DNA of 64,000 bases from Solen grandis (GCA_021229015.1 CM037782.1:42871224-42935223), one strand, 5' to 3'; positions 14,401 to 29,400 are shown, counted from the stretch's first letter. Made by a program: numbers and translations. The notes: a model not told the origin generated them from the letters alone.

Positions 14401-17400
14401 TGATATAAGACTCTCTGAATATGACTGATTAATGCATACAGGCTGTCTGAGATTGATCAAGTGAGGATCAGGTGGTGCATACTGCTATCTTAATCTTCCA
14501 ATTACTGTTCTTTCTTCAGATATAAAATAAGAAATATTATTTTTTTATTAAAAAATATGGATGCCTTCATTAACAAAAGACATGCTGAAAACCAGCTATG
14601 TAGAAAACTTTTTTCAGCAAGATTTTTTTTTTTACTTGATACATGAAGTAATGTTTTTCATGATTGGCCTTAAAGTTGCAATACTACTCAAAATCAGTGC
14701 AATAAATACAGAAAATAATGTGAAAATATGAAAATTCAATCTTTCTTTTGACGATATGTAAAATATTGCCTCTGTAGGCCAAACGATTAGCCCTATTGAT
14801 GCCGATAAAAACACCAATATTTTAAATGACTGTAGGAAATTAATTCTTCTTCCCATTCACGAAGATTTTTCGAATATTTACATGAAGATTTCGAGAATTG
14901 ATCAAGCTCTGTAACTTTCGTAGTACATGCATAACCATAAGAGTTTGTAACCAAACAGGTGTCTGGCGAATGTCCCCATGTCTAACCCGTGCACGGTAAC
15001 ACGATTCCCTTGTGAAAGTTGAGATGTTTGTTTATACTTAAAGTATATAAACCACCAAAGCCACAACAGTTCTTTAGAGAAAATGAATTAATGTATTCTC
15101 TAGTTGCATAACATTTGTTTTTCATCAGAGAAATATTTCAATAATGTTGAGCACTCTACTCCAAGATGAAGTGGAGCGTGCACTTCTATTTTTAGATGGT
15201 TTGTTTTTATATTTATGTAAATTAAGCAGTTTCCGGAACATGTTTGAAAGAGCCAAATCGGTGGTCGTGGAATTCCATACTTGTTGATACGATTGCGGTA
15301 TTATAGATAATCTGTAGGTGATATTGAGGTCAGGCGTGTTTTTATGAAGATTTTCTTTACCGAAGGTCCATCATAGATGATAAATGTCCATGATTTGTTT
15401 CAAACTGAGAGTTTCAAAGTATTCAAGCTAAATTGACGTATCTGTAGTATTGCATCTTTAAGCATGTGCTCATTATTTATGTTTATAATTTAGAGAGAGA
15501 TAAACTACTGACAATTGCTTGCTCTGCTTGGTCACTGATTGGAAAACGCTGTTTGATTGTGCAATGATATACATTTACTTATTGACAATTACTCTTTCAC
15601 ATGTTTGCTTGCTATATTAAATTATTATATACATAATTTTGTATTCAAATAAATAATTTACATATAGGCGTTATTTTCTTGCATGTAAAGCATCTAGTTT
15701 GGAAAACAAAATATTTAATCTTGCATTTGAAAGGGTCTGCAATGAAAAATAATTTTGCATCTAAACACATTTTTTTCTGTCAATACAATTTATTTCAGCT
15801 TAATTTTCTGACATTTATGCATTATCATTAAAACAGTGATATACTGGTCCTTACAACACATGATATAATTACTTATAGCATGTGATCATTACATGTAAGC
15901 CTAGTATTCATTGTACCTCAGTTGAACATCTATGTATCTGAGTTTTGGGTTGCAACACCTTTAATGTTAATCTACCTGGTCTGATACTTCCTAGATTTAA
16001 AAGAAACAACATCGACAAACCTGAGCACTAAGGCCAGAACTGGTTTGTATATGACAAAGTTAGAAGTTCTCGGACATACTTGTTGGGGTAATTAGCTTTT
16101 CTAAAGGTCCAGTTTTGGGTTACCTTTGTTTCCTCTGTAATCAAGGACATTGTTACTTAAGATTAACAGGGCAGTGAAGAAGGACAAAATTTGAGAAAAC
16201 ATGGTGTATGAAGTATGCAACAATTAACTACACTTTAATATGTATGTAGACAAGAGTCATCTCGATTATGTTTGACAATATATTCAGATTGGTTTGATGT
16301 TGATCTTGTTGCACATTCTCTCCATTTCATGTCACTTCCTTTATACAGCCCTCACATTTCCTGTTGCTAGCTGCAACCATATATCTCCTGTTTCTCCATC
16401 ATTCATTTAGCAGCTAGATTATACCACTATCATCATGCATTTTTATGCCCTCTTCAAAAAATTGGAATTATAATAATTTGTTCATAATAATCCAAAATGA
16501 AGGTCATGACCTTAATTTCATTCTTAAGTTGCATACCTCCATCATCTATGGAGGTCATGACCTTACTTAGCACTAAGCACACGCTCACTGTGAAGTTAAG
16601 TGTAAAGCATGGTGGTATTAAGTGTTATAAAACTACTTTATTAATCTGTCCATGTGGTCAAGTGCTTATTTTTTATGCATTTCAAGAGCTGATTATGAAA
16701 CCATTTTAAGTGACTTCTATCAAGTGAATTCTTTCTCTTTTACTTCTTCAGGTGATAAACTCATTACTGATGTGTTGCTGATAAAATGAAAGAAGTTAAG
16801 GAATTTAAGGCTGATAATGATTTATAAATGATACAAGACTTCTTGTCTGGACCCCATTGCTGAGTGGCTGCAATGATTCTGCTTGTCTGCTCTGCTATAA
16901 TTAGCCTTTTTACTCATGAAATATGCATTGTTTGCAAAAATAAGAAATATGCATGTATTTGATATTAATGTGCATGACTACACTGTCTGAGGTCTTCTGT
17001 TTTATTATTGTAATGAAAATAATCACTTTCTCAATACCAGAATATTTCTTAATTTTCATTTCAAATTGAGTTGCAAACAGATCAGAAATACTTTAAATTA
17101 AAATTGCATACTCTCAAAAATACATTGTTATTTTACTTTCGCAAGTTCTGTTCCTTAGTTCTTGCTATGTAGAAATGCAGAGACTTTGTCCTAGAAGTTT
17201 TTAGCTTTTCATTTTCTTTTAAAAAATAGTTAAGATTGCAGGCTAGAATTTTTATTCATAAGGTTTTCTTGTGATCAGTTTGGAACCAAGAGTTTTTAGC
17301 TTGTCTGTTTTTGGAAGAAAAAAATACAAGCTATTGTTGTTCCTCTTCGTCATCGTTGTTGTCCGGAATCTTAATGTTGGCCATAACTTCTCTACTATTC

Positions 17401-20400
17401 AATATGCAACTTTCATTTTTGGTATGCATTTTCATCTTGACAAGGCCTATCCAGACATATGCAAATTTTTCATCTACAGACCTTGACCTTTGACCTATTT
17501 TTGCTGTAACTTTTGAAAACTTAAAAATGCCTGTCATTTCAGAGCCATTACCAACAGGGCACTGATATTTCACATGTGAATTCCTTATGTCAAGACCTTT
17601 CCATCAAAGTTACACTTTTGGATTTTTGACCTTAACCTTTGAACTTTGACTTATTTTTGAAAGTTTATCATTGGCCGTAATTTCTTTACTATTTGACATA
17701 AAACTTTTATTTTTGATATGCATATTTATCTTTGCAAGGGCTATTCAGATAAACAAACATGTTATTTATTTTTGTGTAACTTTTGAAAACTTAAAAATGC
17801 CTGTTATTTCAGGGGGATATTTCACATGTGAATTCCTTATGGCAAGACCTTTCCATCAATGTTACACTTTTGGACTATTGACCTTGACCTTTGAACTTTG
17901 ACTTATATTTGAAATGTTTAACAAAAAAACTTTAACGTTGGCCATAACTTCTTTACTATTTTTTATATTTGGTATGTGTATTCATACACAGATATACCTC
18001 AATATTTTAATATCGACCTTGACCTTCAACCTTATTTTGCCATAACTCTGAACAAGTTTTAAAATAGATATTTCTTTGTCATTTTTCAATAATTTTTTTG
18101 GAAAACTTTGTATACTGGTTTGTCATCATATGAACCTGTGCAGGTGTGATTTTTTTTTTTTTTTTGTCTTAAAATTTTACAGTTTTGCATTGATTATCAA
18201 AAACTCAAGGGATTAGCAATTGTGATTTTTGTTAACATATTTTAGTCTTTGTGTTGTATACATTCTATTAAATGCATAGGTCAGGGTCATCATTAAAGGT
18301 TAAGGTCAAATTTAAAGGGTATGGTACTCCAACTTTGCATTTAAAGGCTTACAGTTTTAGTTGTGATTTTTAAGGTCAACTTTTTAAAAATTTTAACAAA
18401 AATATGTAACGCCGGCAAAAACAGATGAACGTGCATGCGGTGCTCTTGTTAAATGTCAAAATAAGAAATGATACAATCCAACAAGACAAGAATGTGCTTA
18501 AATTGTTGTAAAATCTATGTAGAAATTTGAAGTTTTCAATGGATGGTATGTTTTCTTTTACAGTGTTTTGGTCAGGGATGTATGTGTGTAATTGTGTTGC
18601 AGGCTTCTCCAGACATGAAGGCAGTCAGTCCCCCGGCCCAACGTGACCAGAAGTCAGATTCTGCCCATGACAGCTCATCTTCCTCGGACCATTTCACCCA
18701 AAGTGACCTTAAAGTGAGTCTTTAATACATGTGTCAGTAATGTTCTAAGGGGAAAGGCACAAGAAAATGAAGAAGCAAAGAAATTGTGGGTGGTGAAACA
18801 GTATATGTAGTTTCAATATCTGTTGATTCGGTATCAATCTACCATTTTATAACATTGAACCACCAGATCAGACTGGAAATGACCAAGTCTGATCAGGTTT
18901 ACAGTACAGCACAGTGTCAGTGTCAGTACAGGTCAATAGTCATCTGGTATATGGCCCTGGTATATTACTCTGGTATATTGCCCTGGTATATTGCCCTGGT
19001 ATATTGCCCTGGTATATTGCCCTGGTATATTGCCCTGGTATATTGCCCTGGTATATTACTCTGGTATATTACCCTGGTATATTACTCTGGTATATTGCCC
19101 TGGTATATTACTCTGGTATATTGCCCTGGTATATTGCCCTGGTATATTGCCCTGGTATATTACCCTGGTATATTGCCCTGGTATATTACTCTGGTATATT
19201 GCCCTGGTATATTACTCTGGTATATTGCCCTGGTTTATTGCCCTGGTATATTACTCTGGTATATTCAGCTAGCAGCATGCCCTGGTATATTGCATGGTAT
19301 ATTACCCTGGTATATTACCCTGGTATATTGCCCTGGTATATTACCCTGGTATATTACCCTGGTATATTGCCCTGGTATATTGCATGGTATATTACCCTGG
19401 TATATTACTCTGGTATATTGCTCTGGTATATTACCCTGGTATATTGCCCTGGTATATTACCATTGAAAATTACCTAGTCTGTGGAGCAGTTGAAAAAAGA
19501 TATACTGATGGTTGTCTTACATGTTAGTTTACTTCAGAAGTAAGAAAGATGTTCAGTTCAAACTTAGAACATTGTAAAATGGCAGTGACTAGATTTGTGA
19601 CATATAAGGACAAAAATCATAACAAGTTTGTCAGTGCCATGATTTTACTGTCATTTGTGAATAATTAAGTATTACCACTCCTAATAGGTTGATGTCCATG
19701 CATAACAAACAAATGGATTAAATAATTGAATATATTTTATAAATAAGTGTGTATTTTCACTTACGTTAATATCCATATATCACCAGTAGCAGATGTTTGA
19801 ATGCAGGCCTTCTCACATATAATTTTCTTGATTTACTGAATTTATAATTATTTCCCAGTGTTTTGATACATTTCAGTGACCAAAATATATTTCTACAAAA
19901 TGACCTTTAAAGGCTCATGACCTGAAATGGTTATATAGTCTCTATACCAGATTTTGGACACTTTCCTTATATATATAACTTATGGATGATTGTAAGATAT
20001 TACAGAGGAGAAGTGCAGTCCACATGTACAGTTACAAATGATACCTGACTTGAATTCCACCAACAATACTTAGCATTAAATAATTCATAAGTCTTAAATA
20101 AGGTTCTACACTTTCTATAATTCTTGTATTATATATAGATTATATTCAAAGAAATAATGGTTATATAATGGGCTAACAGTATTTTTCAGAAAAGTAATAT
20201 TTATTTATTTTGTGATGATTTTTTTCCATTACATTCAAAAGTATTGCGGTATTACCAATCACTAAGTAAGGTTGGTGAAGCTGGAGACAGGAAGTATTTC
20301 TGCAATCATTAAACATGACACCTGTTTTCAGGCTGTCACTAACTCTCCTTCCTCTACGCCACGGACTGCCTCACCCGGAATATCGCCCATCACGTCACCC

Positions 20401-23400
20401 AGCCTCATGAGGTCAATGTCAGGCCCCGACTGTTTCCCCGCCTCCCTCGAGAGGAGAATCACCCTACAACGATCTCAGAAGGACTTAGGTAGGCTTGCTG
20501 ATGTTGAGTCATAATTAATAAACTTTTAATTTTCACTATTTGTCATGGTCCAACCTTAGTGTTCATTATTTACTACAACGTCTTTTGCCTGTCAGCATGA
20601 ACACACCTTTGTCTAACTGTAGCTATGCATAAGATATTAATCAAGAATTGTACTAAGTATTGATATCATAATTATGTCGTCAAATAAGAAAATTATGAGG
20701 CAGTGTTAAGTTTTTGATGACTAACCCACATACAATGTAATTTAAGTAATGCTGTTCATGTCTTGATTCAGGGGTCCATGAACCTGATATTTGTCATTCG
20801 CATGTTATGTTTTATGTATTGCAGGTCTAACAGTTGAGCCTGCTGACAAGGGCATGAATGGTTGTATAGTAAGGTCCATCGCAAAGTCAGGTGCTATATA
20901 CAATGATGGCCGAATACAGGTCGGAGACTATCTCATCTCCGTCAACAACGAAAGCATGCGGCGAATAACCAACAGCCAGGCCCGAGTGATCCTACGTCGT
21001 GCCTCCCTTCTCGGAAGCACCGATATTAAGTAAGTGCCATATTTAACCTTATAGCAGCACTGAATGTTGCAAATCCCGAGGGAGAATGTGTTTGAATGGA
21101 ATAAAGGGAGATTATTGTCTTCGATTTAGTTGTTTGTTTAATGTGCTAGAATATAAACAGATATCTTTATTATGAACTAATAAAGACAAGCTTACACCAC
21201 AAATTGTTTATTGTCCTGGATAAACATTTAAAAAAAAATTGAACAGGAACTGTGAAAATTATCTTGGTAATAGTTGATAACATTGGTACAGATATTAAAA
21301 AGAAACATTATTTAAATTCTTGATTTTAACTCATACAAGACGAGTGAGAAGACAAATGGTCCATGTTTGTATGTTTTCAGTATCAGCTATGTGACTGCTG
21401 TGGATGCTGCTGCCCACAAGGAGTCGGTGGCCAACCGGCCGCCCGACAGCCCAAAGACCCCAACAATGATGCCTTCTCCAAAGTAAGTCTTGGTATCATT
21501 GCCTCAGAATATCAACTATTCGGGAGAGAAGGGAAGGTGAATAAACAGCTTATAGCAGACTGAAGATTTAGTTGAACATCGAGGATTAATTTGAATGTGA
21601 AAAATAGATATGACCTGATTTCAATCAACAATAGTTGGTGCAAATGTATAATTTGAATAAGTAATTACCTTTGCTTAAGTTAGAATGCTTTCAATCTTTC
21701 TTAGTTGCTAAAGAGAACAATCTCTGATGTATTCGAATACCATTTTCAGTTAATAAGGTTTCTGAGAGCTGTAACTTGGCAATTATCTATACTTAAAGTA
21801 TATTTTGGTAGAATGCCAATTATACTAAAATTGCTATTATTCTAATTTTCCTGTTTCAAGTTTCATATTCATTGAGATAATTGCTTGTTTTAAGTATAAT
21901 GAAGTGCTTTAAGTATGGTTGATCGAACTGCACCTGGGTGGTGGGAATTTAGATATCTGTAAAATATCACCAACCCATCATTTTAAAAATGGAAGTATAT
22001 TCTTTTCACAAATAATATCAAAAGCAACTTATCTTATTTCTAAATCCTGACTTTCAGAATGTTTGAATATTGATAAAATGATTCATCACTTTTGTCTAGG
22101 AATTATTTTAATTTTTGAATTGCAGTTGCTAACTTTAAAGATCATATATGCTGGTATAGAGGAAAAATGAAAATTATTTCAGTAATTCTGTACTCAAGGC
22201 CTTCAATTTTAGCAATATTGCCTCTTTTTTTATTTCTCTGAATCTGTCTGTAGCGCATGTTTGTTTGGGGCAAAAGTGGTGAGATTTGTTAGGGCAGATA
22301 ATCTCCACTGAAACTATGCCACTATTTCAGTGTTGTCTCCCTTTACTTTGTTGTCATGAAAATGAATGACATTTTTTTTTCCATTTTTTTATGATTTTAT
22401 TTATTTTATTGGTTATGTTGTATGATGATTTTATGAATTTATTATTGCTACTGATGTTTCTTTATTCTGTCTTGAGACTTGTATATTTACAAGGTCATTC
22501 TAAAATTGATTTTAACATTTGCATTGTAGTCAGGAAGTAGTAATCTTAACATATCTTCAGTGCTTCAAGCAGTTTAATATATGAACCAATTAGATATAGA
22601 TATAATTAGCCATTTCCAGTAATGACGGCTATCAGTTTCAAGTATGGTATTAAATCGTAATAAAAAAAATATATAGCAAGAAGATTTAAATTGTTTTACT
22701 TTATACAAAAAATATCAGAAATGCAATAAAAAACCCATGTGAACAGAAATAGTATGACCATATTATTTGACACACAAAGCAATACACTTATAAGTGAAAA
22801 CAAGTCAATATTAGAGAGCCGATGTTTTCAGCTGCCATGTTTGTCAATGTGACATTTGTTTTGACTGTGTATATGTTGCTTCAACCCCCTATGTTTTGTT
22901 TTTGCGGCTAGGATATTTCCAAAGTACTACCGGTAAGATTTGGGTTGGCACTTGCATGGAATCCCCTGCCACTGTTTTTGTTTTCTATCCCCAGTCTCTG
23001 TACTATCTCATTATTTGAGGGTTGCTCAGGTGTTCATTAGAACTCATTTGATAATAGATCATAAATGGCCCTATAGGGAAGCATCAGATACACATTTTAT
23101 CATGCTTGTGTAGAAAATATTAAAATCTTAACATTGGAATGGGCTTGACCTGGATCTTTTTCACTACAAGAACAAAGGTTAGGTTTGTCAAGTGGGATTT
23201 TTTATATTCAAGGGATGATAATTAGTTTGTCTTTTTATCAAAGAATACAGCTGTACTGTTAGCATCTTTGGCATTTATACTTTTGACTGATATAATAGGC
23301 TTTTAACTTAGAACATTCTATATGAAATTATTTTAAAAGGGTCAAAGCCCTGTAAAGGCAGTGTAAACACTTGCATTATGTCCAGACCTTTCATAACCTT

Positions 23401-26400
23401 TGATAAATTCCTTTTCTTATTTATTCACTTGATGCTTTGTCACTGTGAGATATGATGTATGGGATTTTAGCTCACCTGAGCATTTGTGCTCAAGTTGAGC
23501 TTTTGTGACCGCTTTTTGTCTATCGTGCATCGTCCATCGTCTGTTGTCTGTTGTCAACAATTGGTTGTGAATACTCTAGAGGCCAAAGTTTTATCCCAAT
23601 CTTCATGAAACTTGGTCAGGAAGTTTGTCTGCATGATATCTTGGATGAGTTTGAAAATGGGTCATGTTGGGTCAAATAAAACCGTGTGAACGTGCTTGAG
23701 GCCACAATTTTGGCCCAATCTTCATGAAACTTTGTCAGGATGTTCCTCTTAATGATATGATGTATGAGTTTGAAATTGGGTCATGTTGGGTCAAAAACTA
23801 GGTCACTAGGTCAACTCTTTAAAAATCCTTGTGAATACTCTGGAGGCAACAGTTTTGGCCCAGTCTTCATGAAATTCGGTTAGGATGTTTGCCTACAGTA
23901 AATTGGTTTGGTCAAAAAGTAGGTCACCAGGGCAAATTTAAGAAAAATCTTGTGAACACTCTAGGGGCCAACATTTTTGTACCAGTCTTGATAAGATGAT
24001 GACCGCATGAATTCCCAGTGAGTGCAAATTCAGGTAGGATCAAATCTAGGTCACATAGTCAAATGTTAGAAAAGCACTTTAGATGCCATTTTTTTTGTCA
24101 TATGCCTAACACAGCAATCTTACTCAGGTGACGACACAGGGCCATCTTGGCCCTCTTGTTGATGAACTCCAATAATACAGTATCTTTAGATCTGTTTTAA
24201 CAAGGGTTTTCTGTATGCTGCATATGGTTATCAGATTATAATGTTAAAACTACCAATACATTGATAGGAAATAGATCTGTTAAGATAAGGAAATTTAGAG
24301 TCTTGAGCATTAAGAAAAGGAAATTTAGTCTTGAACAAATGCTCTGGAAGCATTTTTTGAGGTAGAAAAATTAGCTTTAGAAAAAGCTGACATTTTTACT
24401 GTCATAAAGATTTGCCAATAGATTCTAGCCAAGTGTTCATTTAACCTTCAGATTGTGAGACATCCTTATGTATTGTTTTTGCTGTGTGTTATTGTAGGCA
24501 GTATTGTTGTATTGTAGCTGTTACCAAGTAGTCTTTTCTGATTTTCATTTAAATCATATTTTTCTTCAATATTTTTTGTTTCTTCATGAAGTGGCTGTTG
24601 TTTTCTTCTTGCTCTGTTATTCAAACATCTCATATTTTCCTGCTGTTTCTTTATTGAAATGAATCATTATGTAAGTTTCTAAGGTACCCTAGTCAAATGG
24701 TTGTGTCTTTTGAACCTTGGGTATGAAGGTTGTGGGTTGATGTCCCAGTGGTGTCAAATTTCTTTCATGGTATAGGGCACTGGTCCACTGTTAACTCAGT
24801 ATAAGTATCTCAGTGAACAGTAAAAGTGTATCATCTCAACTTTTTCAGATATGATGGATCTTGTATTTCGAAGTGGGGGGATGGGGGGGTTAGAGCAAAA
24901 CTAGGCTAAGTGCTTATATATTTATATGCACTTAGCCTAGTTTCGAGAGAGCCTCACTCTCACCTCTTGTACTTTCTTTTCAGAGTTTGGTTTTTATGCC
25001 CCCAACAAAAATGATGTGTGCATATTTGTTCCTATGTCCGACTGTCACAAAACTTTGTGACACGCGTAACTCCAAAAGTATTTGTAATACAGACTTGATA
25101 CTTCATGGATATTATTCAGGACATGAACTTGTGCACCTGGGTATTTTCATCGAACTGCCGTTGAAGTTGACAGAGTTATTGGCCTTCATTTTTGAAGAAT
25201 ATGGAATTTTATGCTTGTGACACAAGTAACTCTTAGAGTATTTGTACTACAGACTTGATACATCTCTAATAATGGAAAAATGCCAGATTTCTTTTTGTTT
25301 ACACACTGGCTTCAGTATCAAGTAGCAGTCTTCATTAAACTTGTGAGTGGTGGTGTTAATGTACATAATCTGTTAGCCAAGTTTGAATTTGGGTGATATA
25401 TGAAATATAAAAAAAAAAAGAATTTTTACTTTTTTTTATACGCCGCCGGAGGTGGTCGTATATTGGCGTCAACTTCTCCGTCTGTCCGTACGTCTGTACA
25501 TCCATTTCTTGTGAACGCAACTCCTCCTTTGTTTCTGAATGAATCTTTTCAAAACTTGGTCAATGTCATAACTATAATGGGTAGATGTGCATGAAGTGGC
25601 AATTTTCCAGTTCATTTATTATTTTACAAGATTTGTGTCCCTTGAAACTTAGTCTCTGTAGTTGATTGATATTGCAGCCTTGTGAACGCAACTCCTCCTA
25701 CATTTCTGAACGAATCTTTTTAAAAACTTGATCAATGGCATTACTATAATGGGTAGATGTGCAATTTTTGCAGTGGAGAATTTTCTGGTTCATTAATTTT
25801 TGCAAGATTCTTGGCCCTTAAAACTTAGTATCTTTAGCTGATTGATATTTCAGCCTTGTGAACGCCATTCCTTGTATGTTTCTGACCTAATCTTTTCAAA
25901 ACTTGGACAGTGTCATTACTATACTGGGTAGATATGCACAAAGCAGGGGTTTTGATGTTCATCAATATTTTCAATAGTTATGCCTTTTTAAAAGTGGTCT
26001 TTTGAAAACACAAGTTTCTAAACAGGTAAAAGTGTAAAAAGCAGGGATTTTCTGGTACTGTGATTTTTGCAAGAGTTATGTCGAGAAAGAAAAAAAGATT
26101 CATATTGATACTGCTTGGTGTCTTAATAGGTTCAACAGGGCGTACCCCTGAGCCTCTACTACTGTTGGTTTGAGTCCATTCAGGGACATTTAGAAGGGAT
26201 AGAATCCCTGCTGAAGTTTGGGGGTTTTCATTGGGTAAAAAGCTTGTTAAAAACAACAAAACAAATTCAAATATGGAGCTATGGGGTATTAAAAAAATGA
26301 AATATGAACTTACATTCACCCTTTTAGGAGCAAACAGATTTATTTACATGTATGAGCTTTTCTGATTTAAGTTAATTCCAGTCAGCTAGGCTGGTTAGCA

Positions 26401-29400
26401 GAGTAAGACTTTCAACTCTGGACAAGTGTGGATAAACTGTTTTGCTCAAGAAAACACCCAGCTGCCCCTGCAGGGATCAAACTTACTACCCAGGCAACCA
26501 CAGTCTCAGGCCCCTGTCTTTTCATCATCTTTAGTGATTGCCTCACTTTGAGAAAAGTATTTTCATGAATATACTGCTCTTTCAGCTAAATTAATTGATC
26601 TCACAGACATCATTATGAGCTTATGCTTTCAGAAATGTTAAAAGCAATAATTAAAAGGACCCTCTTGGTCTATATATTTTGTGGCGGCATATATTGTGGC
26701 AGCACTGACACTCTTGTTACACTCTAAACATCTGCATTTAGATTAACTTTAATCTTTTAACCTAGGCTTATTATGGCTTTTATGAGAGAGATAAATTTAT
26801 AATTATGATCCATGATACATTAGATCATTTTAAGAACAGTGGTTCAGATGAGCAATATTGGACCGTCATGGTGCTCTTGTTCAGTTATTCATTACACATA
26901 TTTTCACCATTAGTGGGTTAAACCCTTTTTCTTCTAATACCTTAAAATATTGTTCAATAGAACATATGATTGGAATTTGGGACCCTAACAAACAAACTTT
27001 CAAGCATAACTATGTTGTTGTAAAATATGAAATGGATATTGGCCAACTTCAAACAAGAACAAAGAAAAATTGATGATTGTTAATGGAATGAAAATGAGAA
27101 ATTCCTATCTTGAAAGAACAACTGGGAAATAAAACAATGTTTTGGGATCATATTTCTGCTTGATTTTGAATAGTTAGGAATAAGAGGCAGTTTGAAGCAG
27201 TATTGGAAGACTGTTATGACTCCCTGTCATGCATGATGCCCTGTTTTGATATTGACTCCTTGCTGGTATGGTATTGTATTCTTAGGCAAATTCGTAGGCT
27301 TCCTGAGTTGAGGTCAAATTGACCAGATAACTTTTCCAGCAGGGACACTTAACTTGTTAGTGAAGATTTGTGTTCCATCTCTCTTGATCAGTGTGTATAT
27401 TACTTGCGTGTCTAGCCATTTGGTATGTGGCAAGTCCTTAGGAATGAATTAGTTGCCTATTTTGATAGTGTTTATCATGATAGAGGCTCTGGTCTGCCTA
27501 GAACACTACTATCTGCATCAGTCCATTTAACCCTTTCCCTCATAGAGGACACCATGAAAAGACCTATGCGAACAGCATAAAACCATATCAGCCTGCAAGT
27601 AACTCGCAGGCTGATCAGGTTTTATGCTGTTCGCTGCTCCTCAGTGGTCTGGAAATGAGTATTTTGTAATTAAATTTGGTAAGGTTTAACTGTGGTTTTC
27701 TGCAGATCAGGCTTTATGTGATACCTATTGAGGGTGTCAAAATGAGTCTATATGAGGGAAAGGATTAAAATGAGTCTATATGAGGGAAAGGGTTAAAATA
27801 AGTCTATATGAGGGAAAGGGTTAAGGGGGCACCTTCTGTGATATTCAGTATAAGAAATTCTTCTTGATCAGAGTCTCATATAGATGTGGAAAATCAGACC
27901 TGGAGTTTGGGATTCAACCTTAAGGTTTAAAAAGCTTTTGGAAAAGAATCACCTTAATAAACACATGAAAAACAGACGTAGCTCTGTTAGCTACTAAGTT
28001 ATCAAGTTTGGTCTATTTTTGTGTAATGTGCAAATAAATGTCCAAAATGACTTATGGAGTATAAACAACTTATATGATAATTTATAAAATATATGTGTAT
28101 ACAACTTACATGAAAATTTATAAAAATTCCCAATTTTGCCCAGAAAAATTTGAAAAAATCCCAATTTTAGAAGAAAAGGTAATATTCTCAAAAAATGAAA
28201 AAAATCCATGTCCTATGTAAGGAACCCATTGCCTAGCAACAGACATTTTCAACTTGAATATACATGAACTCTAGTATACATGTATAAGGGGACAATGCCA
28301 TACTTTTTATCATAGGTATTTCAATATGATGATATATATTGTCTTGTGTACACATATACACACACTTGTACCCATTATTATCCTTATGTGGTGCACATAA
28401 TCCATGGTGGTATTGTGCTGCACATTTTGTTATGACCNNNNNNNNNNNNNNNNNNNNNNNNNNNNNNNNNNNNNNNNNNNNNNNNNNNNNNNNNNNNNNN
28501 NNNNNNNNNNNNNNNNNNNNNNNNNNNNNNNNNNNNNATATTTTCTAACATATAATATTGATTCATTATTTCTGTATCCCCTACAAAACACGTGGATTTG
28601 ACAATCCATGGACTTGACTAAATGTACATGTAATTTAAGCTATATTTTATGTAACACATAACTTTTGTGCTTGATAACTATTCTTAGCATGTATAAATGA
28701 AAATAAATGCAATAGAAAATTAATATTTGGAAACAAATTAGCTGAAATGCTCTTAGTCTCGCAGGCTTTTTCTGATGTTTTATGTTGTCATATAGAGGGA
28801 GACACTTACTTGGACTGCCCTAATCATGGTTTGCATTTCCGTGTTTTTCAAAACAAGGATTGGTCATGTTTTTTCCTGATAACCTCTGACAATTTAAATG
28901 AAAAAAATCAGTTTCCCTGAAGACTTGTTATTTGGTGGAAAAAGAAGTTGATTCTTTTTTTTTTTAATTTTGATATAAAGTTCTGATGTTTATTTGATTC
29001 TGAAAATTGTTTTAAATATTGAAAACCAGTATTGGAAATCGAGGACTTTATATTGATTTTTAATGAAATTAGAACATAATACGAACACAAGTTTATATTG
29101 ATTTTTAATGAAATTAGAACATAATACAAACGCAACTTTCTTAGAAGTATTTCTAAAACAGTAGTGTTTCCTAAGAGATGTATAGATAGAGCCAGCTACG
29201 GCATGTGTCAGAGTGTCTACATGCATCTGAGAATCTTACCATAAACATGTTACTTTCTGTATTGCAGTTCCACATTAAGCCCGATGCAGAAACGAAGTAG
29301 CATGTCCGATGGCAGTGCCCCTTCATCTCCAGTCTCATCTCCCCACAAAACTGCATCGCCCTCGGCAACGAGCAGCACAGGTGGGACCCCGCCCCTGCAG

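Larger units (their letters stand above)
12043..18602. other. Intron (6.6 kb)
   Basis: It contains the G-poor minisatellite (12622-14060) and element B1 (17294-18450). 14100-17290 is AT-rich with nothing recognised. Confidence 0.82.
21483..29267. other. Intron before PDZ7 (7.8 kb), with gap
   Basis: It contains the candidate microexon (22912-22932), element D1 (23466-24160), a truncated F element (24991-25262), C1 (25437-26718), a 3' end relic ending near 26881, the TTAA foldback MITE (27527-27824), the N gap and a short duplicated 44-mer (29043-29130). Confidence 0.8.

Noticed and set aside
18786..19477. Open frames of up to 226 codons encoding PGILPWYIALVY repeats
   Set aside because: A 13-bp repeat without stop codons opens all three frames. 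The hydrophobic repeats are a by-product.
28339..28601. Open frames with long X runs
   Set aside because: They read through the N gap.
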